Positions 55,801 to 64,000 of a stretch of 64,000 nt of DNA are shown one piece after another; within the stretch, counting starts at the first letter, position 1, and the number at the start of each line of letters is the position of its first letter. The DNA comes from Ancylostoma caninum (Eukaryota; Nematoda; Chromadorea; Rhabditida; Ancylostomatidae), in contig JBAJFG010000448.1 in the NCBI GenBank assembly GCA_037903475.1, positions 402,023-466,022 of the forward strand, written 5' to 3'. Position numbers and translations under genes: made by a program. The notes beneath the pieces were generated by a model, which had not been told where the DNA came from, did not search any database, and worked only from the letters and a program-made list of their open reading frames with translations.

Positions 55801-57737
55801 TCATTTTTGAAGTTTGGACAAACGATTGCCTTTGTCCAGCTTGTATCGAGCTGGAATGAATTCTAAGAGAAGCTCTAGAGATGGTTTCAATGCTAAATAA
55901 CTACAAAGAGACGGTTTCACTACTGTGGAAGGAACATGCATATACTATAGCGAATATATGTTGACAGGACTAAAGTGATTTTAAAATATTCAAAGAAGTG
56001 TGGGTATAACTTGCTATGTAGGAAACATAAGCATCGGCATAACTATAATATCGGCTAGAAAAGATTCCTTACCTGGCAAACCGTCATTGAAATAACAGCA
56101 AGTGTGAACGACGAGGAATAAACCAGTAAATTTAACTGAAGCCGCCGAGCCAAAGCTTGCTGCTCGAATAACTGCAAATACAAGTTGATGTATCTGTACT
56201 AAAAGAATCTGATCCGAGAAGGAACACAAGGAAAGGTTGAAGTTAAATCTCTTAAGGAGAAATAATGTGCACTGAAAAATTGCAAATTTTTCACGAGAAA
56301 CGTCGAAATCCACGAATTTTGAATGTCATTTTTTTCCCTTACACTTCAATTACATAGATGGGAAGTGATTACAAAGTTTTTTTTGATTTTGCCGTATTAT
56401 CTCACGTTGATGGAAGCAGGAAAACACCTTCATTCTCCATAGAACTTAAGAACTCTTAGCATTTCAAAACGGAAACAATGCACCACTAATTTACAGGCTT
56501 ACAAGACTACCCTATCTTCTCTAAAGAAAAAAAAAACATAATAAGAAGCGAACCTTCAGGTTTCGCTGTTGAGAATGCTTCAGGAGGGCGAAGACATTCA
56601 AGAGAAAACATGACAGACCAAAAAATACGTAGATGCAGCAGGATACGTAGGAGTTAACCTGGAATGAAAGAGTTCATGGGTCCAGTACAAGTAGGAATAA
56701 TCGTGGCGTACCTGCTGATGTTCTTCATGAACAAGATAGGGCACGATTTTCCCCTTAATGGAGACATATCCAGCTTCCTGAGGTAGTCTCACGGCAGTTG
56801 GAATGAGAGCGATTAATGAGCAGAACACAAAAAGCTCGATCGTTCTTTTCATTGTCCACCACTGCAATTTTTTGTAGGTTTTATAGTATCAAGTAGGGAA
56901 GTTTATGCGGAATTCTAAAGCTGTCTTGTGATGAAATTTACTGGATTTGAGATTCAGTCCAACTGTAAAGAAGTTCCATGCCCTAATTATAACTCGTTTG
57001 GCTCTTCCTCATCTCGATCATGTCATTTTCATTAAAGCTGAACTGTACTTTTGTGAACAAGAGCAAAAGAATTCCTAATATCGGCGATTACAACCTGCAG
57101 TACTCTTACAAGTAGTGTCGTAGTTGCCTGATAATCGACTAGTAAGGCTCCTTCAGTGCAAGTCTGCTCGAGGATACAACAAGGAGTCAATATAAGCTAT
57201 ATTTCAAATTTCTTTCAAGAAGAACTCTGAATACCAAAATGTTACAATTCTGTAGCTTGTTCCGGCTTGTAGTTTTTCTAGAAACCAATCTGACTAATTT
57301 ATAACACCTCATCTCTAAATTAATTTATTATCAATCTGTTAGTCCATAATATTAATCTGAACTTTGAATCCCTCTCCCTTCTCCCTATCCTCCCTCCTCT
57401 TAATGAACACCCATCTCTAATGAGAAAAGTGAAAAAAAAACTGTACATAATTATGTTTGAGAGGTGCGCTTATAGCAGTGAAGCGGTTGATTGAAAGAGA
57501 GAGTTGTGCAAACAGTTCCAGAAGGCAGGCGTATTGAGACACTACGAATCCAATCTGAAATTCAATTGTTAAGAACTCTCAGCGAAATTCCGGAACTAAA
57601 AATGCTTAATGGTGTGTGACATCCGATAGTTTTACTAACCTTGGCGATATATGGCTTGTCGAGCACTGCTGACCAGCCGGCCACAGGAAATCGAAATGTG
57701 AGCAAGCTCACAATGACCTGCGTTAGATCGGCCGGCG
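55801..57737 (-). CDS. nematode serpentine chemoreceptor (7TM GPCR), Srv/Srg-like, 5' partial
   Basis: A G-protein-coupled receptor of the nematode chemosensory class. Six minus exons match in phase: 57737-57640 (PADLTQVIVSLLTFRFPVAG; TM2), 57554-57447 (LSLSINRFTAISAPLKHNY; TM3 with the family's NR-x(6)-P-x-K-H), 56861-56712 (WWTMKRTIELFVFCSLIALI; TM4), 56658-56554 (YVFFGLSCFLLNVFALLKH; TM5), 56271-56073 (SDQILLVQIHQLVFAVIR; TM6, then CCYFNDGLP) and 55892-55801 (LKPSLELLLEFIPARYKL, stop TGA; TM7 end). Acceptors are TTGCAG, TTTCAG, TTTTTCAG and similar. The 249 residues found lack TM1, whose exon upstream of 57737 I could not place. The last-exon acceptor is uncertain (55892 or 55922). No frameshift is seen, so the gene may be intact. 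Family level is confident; subfamily is inference. Confidence 0.8.
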
Positions 57738-58700
57738 CTGCAAGAACACATCATCATCTTGACCCTCTATTTCTGTTTTTGTTTGCTCCCGAGACTGCAA
57801 AGTCGCAGTTTGAGCTCAGAATAAACTTTGAAGACAGTTTCAGTCCATAATATACCCAATTAACGCCCTAGTTTTATGCTAGAGAACAGAATATGAATGA
57901 GGAAGCAGAGATTGGTGTTACTTTAGCAACAAATTTTTCAGTTTTTTTTTTGCACTTCCCATACCTATTCTCCCATGACCAATTGCATCCCTCCTGCGAA
58001 TTTGTTAAATAATAACCGGATCAAATTTGGATAGAAACTTCAAACGTGGGATTCACAGGCGGCGTGATATCTTTAAAATCTCTTCCTTGCTTGCACGAGT
58101 CTTCTGAGAATATGGTACCTCGATGAATGATGAATTGTGAATCGTGATTACTCGACAAACATGACAACGTCTTCTCTTTTCAAAAGCGTGGGATGTCACA
58201 AATATAGAAAGGTTGAACATGTGTCACTTCTTTGTCCTTGTTACGTGGTAAAGGATAAGAACTCGTGCATCAGAATTACAAAGATTCTTTTCAAATTAGA
58301 ATGCGATTCACTCACTCGAATAGTGGTGAATACAATTATACACTATAGAATTAGGGATGATTCTAGAAAAACCAGGTCAATCACGGATAGAATAGAACTT
58401 CCGCAACATTGAATGAGCAGATTCATGGGACTAATCCATGGGACCGTTTCCAGAAAATGGCGTTCATGAGCCCTTGAACCTGCACTTCCGCGTGTTCAAA
58501 GATTCAAGAGACCGAATCGTGGGATCATTTTTTGAAGCAGCCTAATGCTTGTACCACAAAAGAAACAAAAAAAGAGAGGCAAACATGATCGAATGATTTT
58601 GCACATCCTTTTCAATTCACTGGCAGGAACGAGATGACGATTAGACAACCCACTTTTTTTCTTATTACAAACGTGTCATTGACCATTTGATTGAGTCCTG

Positions 58701-58958
58701 CTATAAGAACATCTTGTCAAATAGGTGTAAAAACTGAATACCATCACCGTCACATACAAGAGTGATGCAGCTACTCCTAAAGCAAACTCCTACTATTGAT
58801 GAAAGCAGAGTCTGCCACAGAAATGTGAAGTGTCCGGCAATGATCCAAAGATTTATGGAATTGTCAGAAATTACGATTACTTTGTTATTCTCCACATATT
58901 GGTAGATCTTGTTGGTCGCAAGGCTGTAGATTCGCTCTCTCCTTCGGAAGAAACACAA
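58701..58958 (-). CDS. unrecognised frame upstream of the chemoreceptor
   Basis: The minus frame reads FRRRERIYSLATNKIYQYVE, NNKVIVISDNSINLWII and GHFTFLWQTLLSSIV. It looks like real protein and includes one hydrophobic helix. It lies 1 kb upstream of the receptor exons on the same strand but does not look like a first membrane segment, so I do not join it to that gene. No family match. A CAG^ACT boundary near 58813 is not a donor, so splicing is unclear. Confidence 0.25.
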   Translation of the reverse strand: MCFFRRRERIYSLATNKIYQYVENNKVIVISDNSINLWIIAGHFTFLWQTLLSSIVGVCFRSSCITLVCDGDGIQFLHLFDKMFL

Positions 58959-59005
58959 CTTATGGAAATTCAGTAACGAAAAAGAAGCAGATCACGCTAC
59001 ACTGA

Positions 59006-59395
59006 AAGGAGCATCCGCGAAAAGCTTCGTGTTTGAGATTCCGCTCGATTCTGCTGGCGTTCTCAAGGCCCTACAACTCATCCCCAACAGTGAAACAGCA
59101 AGGAACTCGCGAGAATTCCGAGAAATTTGGGGTACCCTCCTGTCACCTTGTCGCGCTCCACTGACACTCAAAAGTCCCGGTATACAGGTGAGCTCATCCG
59201 CGCTGGTGCATGTGACGGGCCTCTGTTAGCTGGCCCGTCGTCGCTGCGAAACGAACAGGGTTGGGTTCGCAATTGCGATTCGGACTCCTTCACAGGTGAG
59301 TCATGGTTCATTGTGTTCATTTCTTTTTGTTCAACATCTATGATGCGCTGGCGGTGTGCGTCACCACTACGACTTTAGCTGTCGGCTCAGCTTTG
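59006..59395 (+). mobile_element. MITE relic related to 8468-8939 and 61531
   Basis: 'gaaaggagcatccgcgaaaa' and 'gcttcgtgtttgagattc' match 'ttaaaggcagcaccacgctc' and 'tcttcgtgtttaagattc' at 61531. 'caggtgagtcatggttcatt' to 'catctatgatgcgctgg' matches the same region of the palindromic MITE at 8825-8875. The relic carries an unusually open plus frame with good donors (CAG^GTGAGC at 59187, CAG^GTGAGT at 59295). Confidence 0.6.
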
Positions 59396-59926
59396 CTCAA
59401 AAACAACTTGCAAGCAATCTTCTGACTAGCAAATCGTTGTCTACAAGTTTTACGTTCTAATGCCATCCAAAAACGAGTTGCCGGCAAGCTTTCCCCAAAA
59501 ACAACTTACAGCAAGTTGCCGACAACGCTTCAACCAGTTTGTCGATGAAACAGTGTTAAGTTTTCTCACCCTCGCATTATGCGATGCAATTGTTTAGGAC
59601 ATGAGGGCAATAGTTAACCAGGTGTAATTCTATAGAAGCATTCGCTATTGAGGATTGTGAGGGCATCCTCGACAAGCCCTAACAACTTTGGGCATTTTTG
59701 TGCGGCTGACAGATCCTCAGTGATAAAAAAGGCGAAAACAAGCTGTCGACAAACGTTTCAACGGACAACTTGTCAACAAGGAACTTTGGCAACAAGTTGT
59801 CGACAAGCTTTTGGGCGATCAAGTTTCAGATGTGATCAGAAAGTTGTTCACCAAATGCTTGTCAACAATTTGTTTTTTTTTTGTGTCGAGCAGTAAGGTT
59901 AGGGATGAGCGACCTTTTGCGGAGGG

Positions 59927-60124
59927 CTAATGCATGAAAGCGTCTTTTTCACAAAGATGAGCACCAGCCGTATATGGGGCAATTAAAATTCTGGGAATAT
60001 TGGTGCATTTATGGACGAAAAGCAAGCGGTTTGGGTCCGCACTATATTCTGCTCGAAGTTGATTAAGGATGGCCGCGTCTCGAACCATGACCCCTCCGAC
60101 AATGTTTAGCACCGGTTGAATGAA
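59927..60124 (-). CDS. last exon of an unrecognised protein
   Basis: After GTTTATAG the minus strand is open for 66 codons to TAG. It reads FIQPVLNIVGGVMVRDAAIL, then NQLRAEYSADPNRLLFVHKC and IPRILIAPYTAGAHLCEKDA. Balanced composition of hydrophobic and charged residues suggests a soluble folded domain. It enters in phase 0. Upstream frames on the same strand (60262-60528) might hold a partner exon but no join is convincing. Not recognised. Confidence 0.35.
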   Translation of the reverse strand, partial: FIQPVLNIVGGVMVRDAAILNQLRAEYSADPNRLLFVHKCTNIPRILIAPYTAGAHLCEKDAFMH

Positions 60125-60461
60125 CTATAAACATGTGAATTACATACATATATTGTTCTGGAGAGGCCAAGATCTTGACTAAAAGTTTACGTTCCCGTGA
60201 TCAGAGCTGAACAAACTACTTATTCTGAGGCATGAAAGTCCTTATTCTGAGGCATGAAAGTCTACTCATACGTCTTCTTTTCCTGTACATTTGAAGAAGG
60301 AGAAACAGTGTCAACTTGTAGGTAGGTCGTCGATGCCCTCCCTCCACAATTTGGCAGTTTTGAAGATTTTTCTCGATGTTGTCGTGGATTAAAACTCTGA
60401 CAATTCAAATAGCGTCGAGAGTCTACGAAAAGATGGCAGTCAAAAGAAGCGAACTCTGAAT

Positions 60462-60746
60462 ATGTTGCTATTCCTTTTCTCTTCCACTTTGCGATGTGTG
60501 CTTTGGCATTATAATGCTGAAAGCACAATTCGGCTTAATGCCCGCGTGTCTTGCCTAGATGAGTTTTCACATTTCCGAGCTGAGCAATATCTAGACGTCG
60601 TCCGTTACTGTAATACACCTCATGTAATTGCTCCTAATATCCACGCCAGCAACGCCCCACCAGATGCACAACATGATCTTTTTACTTTGAGTGTCGGGAC
60701 ATCTTTCGCCGTGCCTGTTTTGTCGACGCACCGGATGCGAGGCTGA
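60462..60746 (+). CDS. weak open frame
   Basis: The plus frame reads LDEFSHFRAEQYLDVVRYCN, then NIHASNAPPDAQHDLF and SVGTSFAVPVLSTHRMRG. It is protein-like but has no splice chain and overlaps a minus frame (60262-60528, polar). Either or neither may be real. Confidence 0.2.
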   Translation: MLLFLFSSTLRCVLWHYNAESTIRLNARVSCLDEFSHFRAEQYLDVVRYCNTPHVIAPNIHASNAPPDAQHDLFTLSVGTSFAVPVLSTHRMRG

Positions 60747-61530
60747 ACAATAGCGTAGATCAGCTTCTCTCGTTCAACGGGACCATAATAGTGAGGGAGG
60801 AAAAATTATCTTATGATTTTCTTTTCATTTCGTAACTAAAGAAATAACAAAGACTTCAGATGCGATACATAAACAGTTCTGCGGCAATACGTGCCTCTTC
60901 GGGACTAGGTGGCTTCCCGACGTCTCAACCGGTCGGCTCTTATCTACTCTCCATGTCTCAGCTTTTCTCTGAGTTGTCCACTTTTGTTACTGAATTTCCT
61001 TTGTATTGTATTAAACCAATTCAGACGGAATAAAATTATTTTCTATTATGTCGTGCGGTCAGTCAATTTCAACGCGAGACTACCAGAGTAGTGATTATCA
61101 AGCTGATTACACAGACCAACATCATCTTCGCTGGTATGATTCCCAAGCTATTTCCTGTGGGTGCGTTCGAGGGCGAGGAGAAAAGGCGTCAAATCAAACT
61201 AGCAATTTATGCGTCAGTGCGTGTGATACCCATCGATCGGGATTTCAGGCTTTGTTGATTCACTTCAGTCCGCGAACTGCTGTTGATTGGGATACTTTGA
61301 CAAATCGATAGTGGTTTCATGTGGATCAGCTTCCACTTTTTCCCACACTTTGCCCGAGTCTAACTTCATCGGACCTTCGTATCACTATCTGTCAGCAGTG
61401 CAATGAGTGGATTTCTGTACGCTTTACTCGATGTTACTCAATGAAGTTATGTAATGTCATTGCCTTATTCTCACGTCTATCTTAGGTGGCGTAATAAGCA
61501 ATAAGGGTGATCAGACTGAAAGCATTCTGC

Positions 61531-61783
61531 TTAAAGGCAGCACCACGCTCAAATCTTCGTGTTTAAGATTCTGCTTAATTTTCACGAGATCGGGGTGTTA
61601 TTTCTCGACTCAGTGCGCTCCGTTAGACACTCGCGGGTCGTGCCACGCGAATGGATTTCCTTGTAGGTGATTCCTGATTCTTTGCGTTCGTTCAACTTTC
61701 ATGATGTGCTGACAATGTGTTTCACTATTAGCGGTTTAATTAGGAGCTGAGGGATTCGACGAGTACTGTAAAATCCTTTCAAA
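61531..61783. mobile_element. single-ended TTAA MITE relic
   Basis: The left end TTAAAGGCAGCACCACGC and the internal 'cttgtaggtgattcctgatt' to 'catgatgtgctgacaatgtg' blocks are as in 59006-59395 and 8820-8880. The right end has lost the inverted terminus. Confidence 0.6.
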
Positions 61784-61897
61784 GATGGATATGAGATTCG
61801 TTAAGGAGGAGTCTAGGTAGGAGTTGGAACAGCATGACGATACGGCTACGTCGTTCAGATGGAACTAATCACAAAGAGGTGCTTGTAGTCATTCACC

Positions 61898-63753
61898 ATG
61901 AACAGAATATTTAGGCTTCTCTACAGATACGAATTGCCAATATCAAGAAACATTTTTAACAATAACCGCACCTTGAAAGACTTACATCCAGCCAAAGTAA
62001 AAGAATTACAAACAACAAGTTGTGTGTGTGAAAGTGAATATGAATACTACATATAAACCCTATATTAACAAACACCACAAGCACATTATCACCGGGAATT
62101 TAGACGTATTAAATAACTATAGGGTTATGCAAGTTTTAGACAAAGGAACCACTCTCCGTCCCGTTCCTCACATAAACAAACGCACTTTGCATCAGTGGGT
62201 GTACCCCACAGTATTAAAATATCTAGAAGTTATAAAATCAAGTTATAAACTCAACTTTGAAAACTATCAATGATTGATAGAAGACTAATCCACAAACTGA
62301 AATCTAAGTTGAAACCAAAATCCTACCAAAGAATACTTGAACAAGGGAATACGTTATCACAAAAAGATTTCGAAGCTATAAAAAACGTTTCAGCGCAATT
62401 TCATTCTTTGCTCACTGGACAAAGCCAAATGGAACTATGGAGTTATTTGTAAATAAATTTATGTCTTACAAATCATGAACGAAATGGGTGTTAGCTGCAA
62501 TGGACAAAATTTCACTCCCTCTCAAACTAATAATACCTATTAGTACTATGGTAGAGAAACTGCAGAAGAAATCATTCTCAGACATAAAACATTTCTCACA
62601 AATAATCATTTGAAACCTCTCGATCATCCGGATATTCCTATATTATATGCTTTACCAAAACTACACAAAACCCACCAAAATTCCGTAATATTACAGGAGC
62701 TTTCAACAGCAGCATAAAACCTTTGGCTTTGGAACGTACAAGATTATTTACTTTTATAAAAAAAACTATTTGAAAAAACATGTATTTACAGTCTATTGCA
62801 ACACGTATCCATTCATTTCCTGGTTACTGGTCAATAAATAATATAAATATCAGTGAGCAACTAAATAGACATAGATCTAATAATCTCAAACTTTTCTCTG
62901 CGGATTTCACTAATATGTTCACCACTATCCTTACTAATATTGAGGAAAAACTCTTAAATTGTGTTTTGGCAATGCTAATAAGCAGACAATAATTTGCCCT
63001 CAGTATAACACAGACATTAATTTGCACTCAGTATAACAAAGATTTTTATTCAGAAAATTATGACCAGTATCACTGCAGACAGTACGCTATTACAGATATT
63101 CTTTTTTTTTTTTGGTAGACTATCTTCTATCTTCTCAGTAATAGTTTTTGTTTATTTGGTCCACTTTATTCAATAAATTGTAGGCGTACCGCAAGGTGGC
63201 AATTTCAGCCCCCTCTTGGCAGATCTTACACTATAATACTATGACTACATCTACGCTAAAAATTATTTAGATGCGGACATATACTTCTATCCTTACAGAT
63301 ATATGGACGATCTACTGATAATACATAATACTTGAGACAGTACAATTTTGGCAATTCTGGATGAAGTCTATGATAAAGTACTGGAAACTACACATGAGTC
63401 CAATTACAAATGTAACTACTTGGATAATATACATAACAATATCGTAATGACAAAAATGTATAATAAGACTGATTCTTTCGGCTTTGCTATTAAACGATTC
63501 CCACACTCTTCCACTAATATTTTAATCGGTATTGAAAAAGCTATCATTTATACTGAAGTTTCGTTTTGCAAATCGCCCGCACTTGTGTACTAGAAAAGAC
63601 TTTATAAACAGACTGAATCGAACAAAAAAACATAAAGTTAGCCATGGACTACAGTCCATCTGTAAGAAAGCTCACATATACGTTGTTTGTTCAAAAACAA
63701 TTATATTTTGCCTAAATTTGACATACATACCTCAAGAACTCAGAAATTTGTAA
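61898..63753 (+). pseudogene. Penelope-like retroelement, decayed reverse transcriptase
   Basis: Penelope-like elements encode a reverse transcriptase related to telomerase. From the ATG at 61898 (MNRIFRLLYRYELPISRNIF) the pieces run in order across several frames. An N-terminal block has CVCE, HKHIITGNLDVL and LDKG (62022-62270). A block ends QFHSLLTGQSQMELW at 62450. Then come the KLHK-PPKFRNITGAFNSS motif (62655-62720), SADFTNMFTTI with the first catalytic Asp (about 62900), GVPQGGNFSPLLADLTL (63183-63233), YRYMDDLLI with the catalytic pair (63294-63320) and FAIKRFPHSSTNI plus RKDFINRL in the thumb. At least four frameshifts or stops inactivate it. A GIY-YIG endonuclease is not seen. Confidence 0.75.
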
Positions 63754-63759
63754 AGGAAA

Positions 63760-64000
63760 TATTTTGATTGCAATATAATTAGCTAAATATTGCTAGAAAG
63801 ATGCTGATTCAGGACTCAATATATCATAACAAATTAAATCTGTAATCAATAAATACGTCCACTTATTCCACCCATTCAATACAACCATTTGGTCATGATC
63901 TATTACAAATAAACAATTCTAATCCAATAAATCCGGTGCCCCTCCGCAACGGTTTACCGCCTCACAGGGCAAGGGGGTGACCCTGGGTGTCGAGCTGCGA
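63760..64000. other. AT-rich tail of the retroelement, then GC-rich edge
   Basis: 63760-63930 is AT-rich, probably 3' sequence of the Penelope-like element. The last 70 bases change sharply to GC-rich DNA ('gcccctccgcaacggtttac' onward), which marks a boundary with something outside the window. I cannot identify it. Confidence 0.35.

Noticed and set aside
58928..59294. A plus-strand two-exon model (ending KSPGIQ, then LARRRCETNRVGFAIAI), both with good donors and matching phase.
   Set aside because: Most of it lies inside a MITE relic (59006-59395) shared with 61531 and 8820-8880. The open frame and donors come from the repeat, so it is not annotated as a gene.
63930..64000. The GC-rich last 70 bases, considered as a possible tRNA or rRNA fragment.
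   Set aside because: No cloverleaf, A/B box or rRNA-like sequence could be recognised, and the window ends too soon to judge.

Overview
This window is nuclear DNA from a nematode, most likely a parasitic strongylid of the hookworm type. Four things point there: a spliced 7TM chemoreceptor of the nematode serpentine class; small introns (about 40-300 nt) ending in TTTCAG-like acceptors; a PAN/apple-domain exon pair; and an RTE-type LINE fragment whose linker protein I recognise from strongylid genomes. There are no bacterial features, no rRNA or tRNA and no CRISPR. The species call is inference. No gene symbol can be assigned.

Genes are sparse and split into short exons, so single long reading frames are a poor guide. 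I rebuilt exon chains by matching acceptor, donor and phase. The best gene is a chemoreceptor on the minus strand (57737 to 55801, six phase-consistent exons, first exon missing). The last exon of a second receptor lies at 44582-44782. Other supported models are a PAN-domain gene (642-1007, minus), an unrecognised five-exon gene (39401-40570, plus), an unrecognised gene with phase-matched last exons (12526-12985, minus) and possible upstream exons to 16160, a two-exon gene at 5843-6172 (plus), and a cluster at 49412-50925 with a possible small secreted protein. Isolated exon candidates lie at 22144-22360, 26285-26632 and 59927-60124.

Mobile elements fill much of the rest. There is a decayed mariner (18210-19447, TA duplication), a hAT with transposase C-terminus (23682-25173), a second hAT-type element (13183-14645), LINE relics (28075-28300, 34212-34499, 41059-41365) and a decayed Penelope-like retroelement (61898-63753). 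TTAA-flanked MITEs fall into at least three terminal types. There is also a PIF/Harbinger-type MITE (11154-11402), several large palindromic elements and a 3.6-kb pair of inverted ends (31736-35322).

Nesting is extensive. A MITE sits in a hAT-type element. A mariner and a TTAA MITE sit in two copies of one older repeat, each copy showing the other's empty site. Two TTAA elements abut and share one TTAA. The most unusual structures are a 263-bp GC-rich insert flanked by 89-bp direct repeats (38552-38992), two copies of a composite repeat made of a ~57-bp minisatellite plus a conserved tail, and two long near-perfect hairpins.
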